The translations under genes were made by a program, and so were the position numbers. Positions 23,691-34,782 of a stretch of 64,000 nt of DNA are shown piece by piece (positions within the stretch are counted from its first letter, which is position 1; each line of letters starts with the position of its first letter). The DNA is from Paragonimus westermani (taxonomy: Eukaryota > Platyhelminthes > Trematoda > Plagiorchiida > Troglotrematidae), in assembly GCA_008508345.1 (NCBI GenBank), contig QNGE01002664.1, positions 42,863 through 106,862 on the forward strand. Direction: 5' to 3'. The notes beneath the pieces were generated by a model that saw only the letters and a program-made list of their open reading frames with translations, did no database searches and had not been told where the DNA came from.

Positions 23691-23699
23691 CAACCGGAC

Positions 23700-23837
23700 T
23701 ATTCGCGTGATCCGGAGATAAGCTAGTGAATCTTGTTCATTTTCTATGGGCATTTTCGCCTTTGTTCATCAGATGTCAGATGAACAACAGGCTGTACAAC
23801 GAAGGCATTTAGTAAGGTGGATGAACGACGATAGCGT
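23700..23837 (+). repeat. 138-bp dispersed repeat, copy 2
   Basis: Same orientation as 15116-15253, with one mismatch. Here it is not flanked by the 62-bp repeats. Confidence 0.85.
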
Positions 23838-24166
23838 TTCAGTATATTCTCAACCAGAATCGATTATGACCGTTTGCAGAATTCGAGGCAAGTTACGCAG
23901 ATTTGACACCACTGGAATGCCACTGTCCACCGTCAAGGTCCGCCCACCTCTTCCTGTCATCTCGCCCTGCGTGTAGCAATATTCGTGTGGGTGCATTTCC
24001 ATCCCCATGGGAGGGACGGAGAGACAGGTGCAAGTCAGATCGTCGGAGCAATTATCTGGGTGGGTGTGCAACCGTGTCAGAAACTGTGTGGGTGATTGTG
24101 CGATTAAAGTCAAACGCCATTGATATACAGATTGGGAATAACACAACGTTTCGAGCAAGTTGTAAT

Positions 24167-24207
24167 ACTCTACGTTTCAACCACCTCGGGTGGCCTTCCT
24201 CAGGAGT
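24167..24207 (-). ncRNA. Minimal type I hammerhead ribozyme, left arm
   Basis: Mirror image of the right-arm motif, with identical sequence: ACTC, CTGAGGA, stem II, GAAA, CGTA, GAGT. All core positions are canonical. Confidence 0.7.
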
Positions 24208-24225
24208 GTTGTAATCGATTACAAC

Positions 24226-24266
24226 ACTCCTGAGGAAGGCCACCCGAGGTGGTTGAAACGTAGAGT
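24226..24266 (+). ncRNA. Minimal type I hammerhead ribozyme, right arm
   Basis: Helix I is ACTC (24226-24229) pairing with GAGT (24263-24266). CTGAGGA is at 24230-24236. Stem II pairs A-G-C-C-A-C-C with G-G-T-G-G-T-T around a CGA loop with one bulged G. GAAA is at 24255-24258, then CGTA with predicted cleavage after A24262. Helix III is only the self-complementary ACGT, as in the hammerheads of Penelope-like elements that cleave as dimers. Activity is inferred, not shown. Confidence 0.7.
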
Positions 24267-25257
24267 ATTACAACTTGCTCGAAACGTTGTGTTATTCCCA
24301 ATCTGTATATCAATAACATGTTAAACACGACGCCCAAACTATTCAACTTCATTCGTACTACATTTGGTGCGGATATCTTACAAAGTCACACGCCATTCAC
24401 ACAAGACTCCGGCTTCATCCATTGCGCGTCATATGCTAGTGACAAGTCACCGCATGGTTAACCAGTTGGCGTTCTCAGTCATCTTCACGCACCGGAATAA
24501 ACGTTTAGTTCAATTTGCCGAGACAATTGCTATTAAATGATTGGGGTTGCCGTTGTGCAGGCAGAAGGAACTGATTATTAAACTGAAACCACCATGGTAG
24601 TGCTTGTGGATTTTTCCATACCTAGACAGGGCATCCTCTTCGCAAGTGAAGATTTTACGCATATCTCGTAATTTTAACTTCCCCTGTATGTACTTGATAA
24701 GATGCAGCGAAATCAGTTCGAACAGAGATCGTGCAATATATCGCTATAAACAGCTCACTCATCCTCTCCAACATTCACCAAATCATATAATCATTCCAAA
24801 ATTTCTGCGGTTTTTCTAGCCATCGTTTCTACTTCTCCAGGATATCACTCAACCGACGACGACATCAATCTTTTCGTAAAGATCGCTTTGTGTATAGTCC
24901 ATTGCGATAACTGGCATCTGAGGCGATTGTACATCTCACATCCATGCCAAATCCACCAGCATACGTTCAATCGGATCACATGCATCATGTAAGACACCAG
25001 CCTCATTATTTTTCTCATCAGTACTGAGAAACGACTTGTCGATCGGCCAGTAGTTTTCAAGGATGCAGCACTTTCGGCCTACCGCCTAATGTGGTTAGGC
25101 AAAAGAATTTCGAAATATTGCTCCCGAGACATCATTTTGATAATAGCAAAGTTAGAATGTGCATATTTCGATCACATTCTATGCGTCTTACATCGACCAA
25201 ATTTAGATGTTTGATAAAGTAAAATTTATGCTTTTCTGATATCTTCCGCTTACATAT

Positions 25258-25548
25258 ATTACTAATGAGTAGTGTGGCAGATTTATGATTTTAAATGAGA
25301 CCCAATTGTGAAAAGTCAGGGCTGGATTCGAACCAGTGACAGACACAGCATGTCCAAACGCCGCAAACGCTCTCTCAGCCTTGCTGCGAAGTCACACTGG
25401 GAGCTCGGAAATTTCATATTTGGACCCTGTTACCCACCCATCCCACTGTCTCATATGGAATCCACCAAATGATCCACGGTATCGACTGCTCTGGCAGATT
25501 TTCTCAAACAATTCACGCTAGAATCCACCAACGCCACTGCTGAGCATA
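25258..25548 (-). mobile_element. SINE-B, copy 2
   Basis: The reverse complement contains the same blocks as 18783-19045: GGTGGATTCCATATGAGACA, an A-box-like GCTGAGAGAGCG, a good B box (GGTTCGAATCC, near 25327) and a tail GGGTCTCATTTAAAATCA. Part of the tail is repeated in direct orientation at 25556-25600. Confidence 0.7.
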
Positions 25549-25555
25549 GAAATTG

Positions 25556-25600
25556 TATTACTAATGAGTAGTGTGGCAGATCTGTGATTTTAGAAGAGAC
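25556..25600 (-). repeat. Duplicated SINE-B tail
   Basis: ATTACTAATGAGTAGTGTGG and the following 25 bases repeat the sequence at 25258-25301 with a few differences. It may be a tandem remnant or a long duplication flanking the SINE. Confidence 0.6.
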
Positions 25601-25609
25601 TAAAATGAC

Positions 25610-26500
25610 AACCGAACGCTTTCTTAGCTTTCTGTTTGTGTTTGGCCTGTCTCAAGTGACAGAATTTTGGATTATGAATTCATGTCTACTTATTACGATT
25701 CGATATGGAAACTAACGGAAACATTCTTCGATAATACGTAATGTGCAGTATGAACAAACTTGATAGAACCTCTATGGTACACACTGTTATTCTTTGTTAT
25801 GTCTACCTTATCATGTTGCTTTGGCATTTACAAGGTTCATTTTAGGCAAAGTCCGGACGTTTGATCTGTATGTTTGTCGTGCTCACTTTTCACAGATGAT
25901 TAGCAGAGTGTGCCAAGGATATTTCCAAATCCACAGTCCTAAAGAAACTACATACCAAGGAAATTTGTGTGTTTTAGAATCAGTTATATCGCCACACCTT
26001 TGTTCACAATTAAACAGAACAATTGTTTCGCTTATCAGCGCCTGAGATGTGCTTTATGTCAACCAGAGAATGGAACAGCATTTCATGTAGCAGATAAAAA
26101 ACCAGAGGTTCCGATGGATTGAATTCGAAATATACAGAAAATCGACTATACATGTTATTCAATCATTATGCTAATGCCAGTACATAGTAGGTCTGTTTGA
26201 TGCCGAAATTCGTTAACGGTCGAACTAGTAACAATACATTTTGAAAGCTGTATGCAGTTCGAAACAGTTGGGTCGCTTGAATGGTTAAATCGAAACAGCT
26301 GAAATACGATTAGGAATAAATGTACGCTGCTCCTATCAACTAGAGCTATCGGTTGTCTAGTATACCTCACATCATCTCAGAAATGGTTGAAAGTCAGGAT
26401 CCAGGAAGTATGGCAAAATCTGTGTTTAACAAGCGGTATTCTGATGATATTATGGTCTTTGACCAGACCAATGATGTTATTTCCTTCAAGTTTTCAACTT
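25610..26500. other. No recognised gene
   Basis: Short open frames only; no repeat recognised. Confidence 0.3.
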
Positions 26501-26504
26501 CATT

Positions 26505-26590
26505 TAGTCGAACATATCGGTGTTTCTGCTAGTTCGAACTCGGCCGAAGCTCTAATTTTTTCTAAATGGGTCTTGTCTGAGTCTATCTTT
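26505..26590 (+). repeat. SINE-B tail fragment
   Basis: GTTCGAACTCGGCCGAAGCT followed by AAATGGGTCTTGTCTGA matches the B box and tail of the SINE-B copy at 18783-19045. Confidence 0.5.
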
Positions 26591-26899
26591 GTCTGACGGA
26601 ACTCAATCGAACGGCAATCTAGCGTTTTTGATTCAATCCATCACTTAGTTGGGGATTTACAAATGATCAGTTCATCGTAAGACAACGCGGTGAGTACAAG
26701 ATCTTCAGTTTTCTATCTTGGAGCCGATAACAAGTTTCTCTTGGGTTATGACTCTGTTTCACTGTCTCAGGTACATTTGCACGGCTGAAGAGCTGTAAGC
26801 AGAGCCAATACGGAATGCTAGCATCTGCCAGTGCTGGTCTTCTTATCACTCTGGTCAAATTGCTGAATGTATGTAACTGTTACAGACTCTAACATTCAC

Positions 26900-26995
26900 A
26901 TGTACTTTCCAGCCAGCTTCGCTATAATACAGCATTACATTCCAATATTGTTTCGATAAGAACTCGTCAGCAGTGCCTATCTTTGCAGCGAACGG
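26900..26995 (-). repeat. SINE-A fragment with decayed hammerhead
   Basis: On the minus strand it reads GCACTGCTGACGAG...GAAAC and ends with the GCTGGCTGGAAAGT block found at the end of the SINE-A copy at 35658-35920. Stem II no longer pairs well. Confidence 0.55.
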
Positions 26996-27431
26996 AATGT
27001 TGACTGTAGCTGTGAATGATATTCTCAACATAACTAAGTTAAGACTGACTACACTTATAGAGATTAAAAGATACATATCAGTAATCCCACTGCATGCGAT
27101 AAGTTTTCTCTTATTGCATGAACAACACTCAGTGAAAACAGCGCACAAATACAGTAAAGTTTCATTCGAAATAGTCAGCTTAGTTTGTTCGAAAGGAGTA
27201 TACGAAGTGTAGGAATCTGAGAACAGCCTTCGTGTACCATTCGAATTTACGTACACTGGTTTAGTAATGCCACGCAATTGGATCATTGTTCGTTCTCATT
27301 ACAGTACACGTGAAAACAATTTTAATTGGCTCGTGGTTCACTATTTATTTGGTCTTCTTGTCAGCCTACTCCAAGGCGTAACGTTAGCAATCGAAGTCAT
27401 CTAACGATTCCTGTCGCCGTTAAACCGCAAA

Positions 27432-30309
27432 ATGAACAGGTTCTTTTGTCTGGTATTGCTAGCCTATAGTGGCAACATATGCGTCGCACAACGTCTAAGT
27501 AAGTGATTTTATTAAACCTTAAAAATGTTCGATTATCATGTTTTACTAACCAATTCGAAACCTACATGTAGCTACAGCTAATATCGATCTTACCACGAAG
27601 GGTTTACTGATGTTAACACAAAAGTTTTTTTTCAGGAGTAAAAGTCCTTCTGGTCGACAAAGAGCGTGGGCCTGCTAATGTGTATGACAGAGTGAGTCAT
27701 TTCAGATTTACCATAATATACACGTGTGAATCTACTCTGTATTTAGTTTGACGATAACCGAACAGTCTACTATGGACGAAACTGATACTGTTCCTCAGCG
27801 AGTGCATATTATATAAAAACTTACGGATAATTTATTATGAGTGGTAATGATATCGCAATATGTTCTTTCATATTAGGTGAGGTACTTATCCCCAAAAAGC
27901 TGGACTGATGGAACATTCATCAACCTAACTAATGCCCATGGATATCGAGATGTGATTATGTATGACGCAGTCATCAACGGTACAGAATTTACTGGTCTAC
28001 AGCCCTACGAAATATTGTGGCTAGCGAATCTAAAACTGAGCGGCCAAACCCTGCAGTGTGCTACGAGTGTACGACGCCGTCGTTCAGGAACATACTGCTG
28101 TGAGATTTAACCTATTGATTTCGTTTGTATAATACTTGACATGCATTTGTTAAGTCAGTGCAACGTGCCATGATAAGATGTGACCAGTTCACCAAATTAC
28201 ATGGATGAGACGAAACTGTTACGAATTTAATGACAGTAGGCTGACTCGTGTACTGATATGGGATAGACTCCGCACCAATGATAATATCTGAATTATGTGA
28301 AGGGATTTAATGTCGACTATGTTCTGCTATGTTTCCGATCCGGTTCTTACATGGTACTTGATACGAAATAATGTTCCAATTGTTGCAGCAATATTTCCAG
28401 TTACGTTGTACAACTTGAATTAAACCGAAACTAGTCTTAGTTGTTCATTATCTGACAAATTGAACTGTTGCTTATTGTGACAAGTTTATTGCAATCAATT
28501 CGTTAATCCTGAATGGCTTTTTCGCTATCAGTTGTTCGGCAAGTAGTAGAGTGAAACAACTTTGCCCATGCTATGAATTTTTTGACGTTCTTTGCTATAA
28601 TATAAAATATTTCGCACAAAAATACATCGGTTACACTATGACTAGCTACCCGTTTATCTTTAGAATCAATAGGAGTACAAACTTGGTGATGTGTTGTATG
28701 CAGTCACAATGGGTTTAGGTAGCGTCCTTTACAGATGACAGGCTTTAACGGTGGAACAGGGTTGAATGCAATTCCAGCTACTTATTTGGTGTTTCAAAAA
28801 ATCTCCAAAAGGAGAAATAATTGTAGTGAAAGTAAGAAAATGTTTCAGTGAATGTGAAAGGTGAGGACTTCTCTCCTGGATATTTGCCCGTCATTCCTCG
28901 TCCGTTGGTTCCATTTCATTGAGCAGTGACACATCTGATCGCCTGTGTTACTCGCAATCCACTCAGTATGAGCTTTTGAACACATCTTACCGGTCTGTTA
29001 AGGTATTTCGTTGAGTGTTAGAATACTTACCTCTCAGATTCAGCTATCCATTACACGTATATTGGTAATCTTTGCTCGCGTTAGATTAACACACATTCTC
29101 CTAATATAATACTTAGTTTCATGTTTCCCAATTAACGATCATGCAAACAGTTTTCCAAAACTGGATAAGTTCACTTGTGTACACGAGTACACATGTAGAT
29201 GCTACTGCAATCCATATTCATATGTCAAAACTGACCTAACTTCCCGTGCATCCGTAATGTTGACGCCACCTGACTGCATCAACCGTTTCTGAAATACTGA
29301 TGATCACATTATAACAATCACAAGTGTTCATTCATTATGTGTTCGCGATAAACATCAGATAATGGCGATGACGCCTGAAAAATGTTTCTCGATTATCATT
29401 ACACAACAATTCTATGAATTAATATATTACAGACGATCCTGCCTTACCTGGAGAGCAGTACAAACACCGTAAGTAAAAAAGCTTTAAAAATTAATTCTGA
29501 TTGTTGATGGCTTTCATTGTCGTGAATTGGAAACCAAAGAGAACAAAGCATAAGGTGACACTTAATAATTATGGAGAAATCTACTAAAAAAAACATTTAA
29601 ACTGGATTTTCAAATGAAAACCGTTCATGTTAGGTTAAGGCCAGTGACAATGATAAGCTGCTCAAATGCGTTAGTGATCGGATATAACCGGTTTTCTTTG
29701 GAAACAATTGAATGTCCTATTTGCTTGGTGTAGAATGACGTGAGAAATTATACAAGATATTTGATTTCTAACTTTACGTTATCCACACGAGTAATTGAGA
29801 AGTAATTAAGAATAGGCAGGGGGTGTTTCACATACACTGCATAATTCACAATTGCGCGGTTTATTCCACTTATAATTCACCAAACGTTTGTGTTGTGAAC
29901 CGCATACGAATATTTGGAAAAAATTATTACTCTGCGAGATTTAGGCCTGGCTGTACTTCTCGTACATACCATTTTTAGAGCTCAGTATCACTGGACCTAT
30001 TACGGATGACTTTTGCGATAAAGTAAGCCAATCAGCCGAAGCTGTTCGATCTGCACTCCAAAGCATTCTCCTCGGGTGATTCCAGTTTACAATTTGATTA
30101 TCACATATACATTCTGCACACACTGTACGCTGTTCACTAGTCAGCTTGTTCAATCATCTACTGACAACAGTTTTCAATGTGTGCCCATTGAAACGCTACG
30201 AAAAAAACTTAATTCGAACTATGTGGTTTGAAATGAAACAGCGATTAGACTGATAAAACGTACCTACTGTTTTCTTCCAGGTCACAAGAAATGCAAATCA
30301 CACGATTGA
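27432..30309 (+). CDS. Small secreted protein gene, unknown family (exons 1-5)
   Basis: Exon 1 is 27432-27498, exon 2 27636-27691, exon 3 27877-28099, exon 4 29433-29468 and exon 5 begins at 30281. All have good GT/AG sites, and phases agree through to a TGA at 30307. The product has about 136 residues. The first 20 (MNRFFCLVLLAYSGNICVAQ) look like a signal peptide. Mature parts include VKVLLVDKERGPANVYD, two sequons (NLT, NGT), a basic RRRR stretch before a cysteine, and a C-terminus ending HKKCKSHD. If exon 3 is not spliced out it reads through to a TAA soon after (ending SGTYCCEI). I do not recognise the family. Being secreted, it may act at the host-parasite surface, but nothing here shows that. 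Confidence 0.6.
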
Positions 30310-30709
30310 TGCATGTTGCCTCGAGAAACAGAGCAGGCGAAGGTATTTGGGGAAAATTATCGGACAATATCGCATTTTATTCAAGGATTCGGTAGAACCT
30401 AACAGGTGGCAATATTATCGCTCATGCATTGATGCAATCAACGAGAAGAACGCAGGTTGCTCTTACAATGCGATTTGGGTGAGATAATTGACATTACTTC
30501 TTGTCAATTACGCGTGCTTCCGATTTTGTTCCGGTTGAACTAATTACCACGGTCTTTGGATCCAATGTGAACGCTTCCTCACAACCCATTGTTGACATTC
30601 TATCCAAACGGAAACAGTGTCGTTGTTTCGCTTGCTGTGCTTAAAATGAATGAGAAACGTTTACCAAACACAAACTGTGACATTTTTGTCAGATTTTGTT
30701 CAGGGATAA
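29433..30709 (+). CDS. Alternative 3' exons of the secreted gene in a second frame
   Basis: Exons 4 (29433-29468) and 5 (30281-30478, GTGAGA donor) are both multiples of three and also open in phase 0. They give a cysteine-rich product with IDACCLEKQSRRYLGKIIGQ and WQYYRSCIDAINEKNAGCSY, ended by a stop just inside the next exon (TAA at 30707). Exon 2 also ends in phase 0, so skipping exon 3 would join this frame to the signal peptide. The 66-codon frame, with paired cysteines, looks more coding than the alternative that ends at 30309. Confidence 0.4.
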
Positions 30710-30719
30710 TCAATGGAAG

Positions 30720-31865
30720 CGTGTTTGGATAGTAGGATGAACGGGGATAATAACTTCAGCTTGTTTATAAACGAATTTGATACCGATGAACTGCGGTCAA
30801 CAGGTTCAATTTAACAGATTAGTTGAAAATTTGTTTGACCCATCTATAAGCAAGGGTAACTTTAATTTATCGCTCCGTATTTGGGATCAACCAAAGTTAA
30901 CAATTTTGTGCAACGAGCTAAGGAGACATAATAATAACCAGTATTGACAAAACAACTGTGGAGCAGAAGCGAAGCTCCACTCATCCATGCATTTTTTATT
31001 GACTCGTCATTATAAAGTTCGCAATGAGATGATCCGCCTTTCACCAAACAAACAAGGGGACAGAAACAGTCCAATCTTAGATTCTTTCGGTTTGTTGAGG
31101 CGGCCCCAGCAAATTGATTGAAGCTGGACTTGTGTGTTCAGAAACAATTGTTACTGTATCTGGCGCTAACTGATACGAGTGACCCACTGATTGACTATCC
31201 ACCAGGCACATAATTAGTTGCTTGACATAGCTATTAATTTGTGTCAAGACAAGATTGGTGCTTGTGAATTGATACAAAATTCTTGAACGTGTAATGATCA
31301 GGTACGAACTGCCGAAGAGCCTAAGTAAATGTGGGCGTACTTTACCAGGCTATCAGTGACAACGAAATAAACGGATGCAAACGAAAATTTACAGAGTTCG
31401 AGTAAGTTACGATAATCCAAGAGTTGAACTCATAGAAGGTGTTCATAGGTATTCGGGAAAGCGACCACAGTACTCCAAATCACCAGTGTCCGAAAAACAA
31501 GGAGGTGCAAAGGTTATCTTGGACTGCTAAAACGCAATAGGTATTGTGATTATGTATGTGGTAGGACGGAGCTGAAAAACTAGATGAGAGATCCGTGTAG
31601 TTTCGTCAAACGCTTGCGCGAGCTGCAAGAACAGACCGGTGTGCATAAATTTGTATTGAGGTGTAAGATCACTTGAATCAATCTGAACAACATGAGAAAA
31701 TGATGTAAAAGCCTTGTTGTACACCAGTGAGGTATTAATTAGTAAAAATAAGAAAAACTCTACAGCACTTCAATTTCATAGGATTTGTAAGCAATAAATA
31801 ATCGATAACCATCTGATAAATAAGAATGCGCGACATAAAAGTTGTCAGCGAAAGCGAGCTGTCAA
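30720..31865. other. No recognised gene
   Basis: Short open frames only. Confidence 0.3.
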
Positions 31866-32330
31866 AATAAAACGGCTACTGGAACGCGCGGTTGGATGGA
31901 ATGGAGATTAGTGGAAGAGAGCAGTGATGTAGTATGCGTTTGCTCGGTAGGCGGACGGGGATAAGAATCTGTTTCATCATTACTGTCGGTTGTGTTGTGT
32001 TCCATGGTTCAGCTGTATGGTTGGATGGTTTGGACGGAATTTCCCGACGCGCGTCACCGTAGGCCGGTTTGAGACAATCAGCGCTCACAGCAACGCGCTT
32101 TCCGGAGCGTTCGCTGGTGAAAAAGTTGTCCATCCGAAGAATAACTTCGAATGGATCATCGTAAGGTGTTCGATGTGATCACCGAACTGGCACAACGGAC
32201 GAAAACACGAGTGCAAGTCATCAAGTGATTGTTGTGTTGTTGGAGCCGGGTCGGAATGGCATGGAGTGCCTCCATATGGGGTTCGAGGAGGCGCGCGTAG
32301 TTCGACAGATCCAGACTGATTCCGAAATGC
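31866..32330 (-). mobile_element. Ty3/gypsy pol C-terminal fragment
   Basis: The minus strand encodes the final part of a gypsy polyprotein: a TCTRVFVRC block near 32205, DPFEVILRMDNFF about 32160-32120, and the diagnostic AVSADCLKPAYGD end at about 32080. A proline- and threonine-rich tail runs to about 31876. At least one frame change is present. No LTR was identified downstream. Confidence 0.7.
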
Positions 32331-33289
32331 GATTGATGTCAAAACTTTGACGTCACGCGTGTAAAATTCTTCGCACATTGCGAAAATTCTGAACACCTAC
32401 TTCTCGCCCACTGGAAACTTAATGCCCCAGGTCATCCATTGACAGATCGCCCCCCACCCCCCCAACAAACTCGGCTGGACATTTCAGGGTCTAATTGAAG
32501 AGTAGTCCCAATGACGGATGTTTCACAGTCGCAGAGTATTTAAACCGGAATATCCTGTACAACTTTGTATTCAGAGCCGAGTCCGATGAGGGTCTGAGAA
32601 CTGTATTAGATCAACAAACGTGAGAGAAAACGTTCAATATAAATCCTCTAGCTAACCTCCATGTTCAGTCCCACAGGTCAGTAAATGTGGATATCGGTTG
32701 GAACTTTCTTTCGGTGTGTTCCAACCTTCTGATGTGCACTTCAATAACCCTATTCAGGCTTCCCTTTGTTTAGTCCCGCCGGTAGATTTTTTGCACTTTT
32801 AGACAAACCATTTCGCATCAAACGTCAAATACGGAAGGTCAACTGGACGCACGCAAATAAGTGCACGTGAGAGAAGGAAATCTATAAAACTTCAACAATT
32901 CATCGCCCCTTTCTTGGAAAATAATTAGCAGGAGCAGGATATCTAGGCATCTGTCGATCTGTGCAATAGTGATAACTTAGTCCGTATTTGGTAACATGGC
33001 ATAACACCATATGGGATTTGTTTAATGTTAGCCTTTAAAGTACCCATTCCGTTTGAGTTTCAAAGTGTATTTCTATTTTCGCGACTACCTCAAGACCAGC
33101 TTCATTGAGCAGGGTGGTCGTCCCTACTTCCACAGGAAAGTTTTTCACACGACTACCCTAGAAGGAAGTGATTTTCAAAAGCTGCTTGCCTGGCTGATTT
33201 GATAGCAATAGGTCTGCATAAACTGACAAATGCATCGAACGCAACGATGCAACTTAGTGATGACCGTTATACTGAGGTGCATGACACCC

Positions 33290-33440
33290 GGAACAATTTG
33301 TACTCCATTGTGCTTAAGATAAAACATTTCTACAACGACTAAGAAGATCGTCTCATGTAAGCGTGACCTTGGTTCAAACCTCATATGTAACAAGGATATG
33401 CACCGACGACGACCTCAGAAAAAAAACGAAACTCCAGTCT
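33290..33440 (+). repeat. Degenerate SINE-A copy
   Basis: GGTTCAAACCTC (B-box-like), then ACAAGGATATGCACCGACGA and, further on, CGAAACTCC follow the order of the SINE-A tRNA end and hammerhead (CAAGGATATGCACTACTGACG). The core is altered (CCGACGA for CTGACGA). Confidence 0.45.
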
Positions 33441-33895
33441 AGAGCTTATTATTGAAATGAGTTTGCTGAAAAGTTTATCAGCATGCGACGATTACGATCA
33501 CCTGTGAGAGACATTCAATTCATCCTAATCAATACCCATCTCGGCCTTGTTTGATAGAACGTACAAAAAAGAGTTTACATAAGCCGTTTTGTCCGAGAAA
33601 ACCACGACGCTCTTTTTTCTCATTTCTGACTGCGTTTAAAACCACACCTCACTTGTAACCAACTAGCCAACCCGATCTGTCAGATTGGCAGATCATTATT
33701 ACGAACTCGTCGGGTGATCTGAATCGGGAAGCCAGTGGTCAGATTGTGTGTTTCTGACTGCTTTGCCCTGACCTCATCCAACGCTATCTTTCCAATGTTG
33801 ATAGTGAGAGACTTGTCAAAGAGATAGCAACTCCGCTTGGGAAAATGAAAATGTAACTCACGATTGGGACTAACCGACAAACATCTTCTTTTCAG

Positions 33896-34064
33896 GAAAG
33901 ACACCCGGTATCTGTTTGACAATTACAAAGGCATTAGTGTTGTCTCCATACCGTTTAGGTTATCCACCGGGATACTATTGTGTGGCTGCCACGTTAAGCA
34001 TTACACTGAGGAAATAAACAGTTTAATGGGCTGTTCAGATTGGGAATGCCCGATATGCATGTAA
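33896..34064 (+). CDS. Candidate exon, unrecognised
   Basis: After a CTTCTTTTCAG acceptor one frame stays open for 55 codons to ATG TAA at 34059-34064. A GTAAGC donor-like site overlaps the end. The product ends GCSDWECPICM, with four cysteines in the last 35 residues. It lies just left of the ABCF3 stop codon, in convergent orientation. It may be the last exon of an unseen plus-strand gene or a chance frame. Confidence 0.25.
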
Positions 34065-34508
34065 GCCTGCCTGGGAAAATGGCCAGATTACACAAGGAAG
34101 AGAGAGTCCGCAGAGTGACCAACTTGACAACGAAAAACAAGCACACATCAGTCTTCACATTAAGAAGACAATATAGAGCTTTTACGAATCAAAGTCCCCG
34201 ACTCCACCATCAACGACACCTCGGAAATTCCATCAAACTAAAGAAAAGCATAAGCCTGTTTCGTCGTCTGTTTCTTTTGCAAGAGACAGTTATTTCTAAG
34301 CCGATAAGCGGAAAGTCGGTTAGAGAGACGAAATCAAAGGCACGAAAGCATATACATCAGAAATCCGCGGTAGACATACGGTTGCCAGTGCATGAAGTCT
34401 GTTACAGATATGGCTCCGTTGCGAGATACGCGAGGAATAAGAGGCGATCGCACAATCGGGAATATCCGAAAACCAGCAGACCAATCCCGAACGGGTTATT
34501 AACCGATT

Positions 34509-34782
34509 TCATCTAGCCGCTTCAGCTAATTCCATGAGCACAGCTTTTTTGTATTGGGGAAGACCCTCGGTTAGAGCATAGACGCGGCTGCCTTGGTGAC
34601 TGTCAACAGACTTGTCCATACGAGTACACACCCAGACCTCCTTGCAAACCGTCTCGATTAGGCGCTCGTCATGTGAAACCAAAACCACACCACCTTGAAA
34701 CGTATTCAACGCGATGGCCAACGCAGCGATTGTCTCCACGTCCAAGTGATTGGTCGGTTCGTCCAGGATCAATAGATTGGGG
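34509..34782 (-). CDS. ABCF3: ABCF3 last exon, Walker B of ATPase 2 and stop
   Basis: 274 bases after a TTGTTTAG acceptor. It opens by completing an Asn codon ([20 protein letters not shown]), carries [20 protein letters not shown] and ends in TGA at 34511-34509. Confidence 0.93.

Larger units (their letters stand above)
24119..24314. mobile_element. Perfect 196-bp palindromic element carrying two opposed hammerheads, copy 1
   Basis: The 98-base arms are exact reverse complements, meeting at ATCGAT (24214-24219) with no loop. Each arm contains a hammerhead core. Similarity to the second copy extends past the palindrome for about 60 bases on the right (24315-24377 matches the reverse complement of about 38285-38340), so the repeat unit is arm plus tail. 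Minimal hammerheads and inverted terminal arrangements are known from Penelope-like elements, which is my best class guess. The perfect symmetry could also be an assembly or fold-back artefact. Confidence 0.8.

Noticed and set aside
26855..27286. 143-codon open frame on the minus strand
   Set aside because: Its C-terminal part is the SINE-A fragment at 26900-26995 and the rest has no domain. Not a gene.
30292..30318. Phospholipase A2-like CxxHDxC pattern at the end of the secreted gene
   Set aside because: The pattern only appears if the in-frame TGA is read through, and no other phospholipase feature is present.
34040..34516. 158-codon basic open frame (+) ending over the ABCF3 stop codon
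   Set aside because: A frame of this length is expected by chance a few times in 64 kb read in six frames. No motif is visible, and it overlaps real coding sequence on the other strand.
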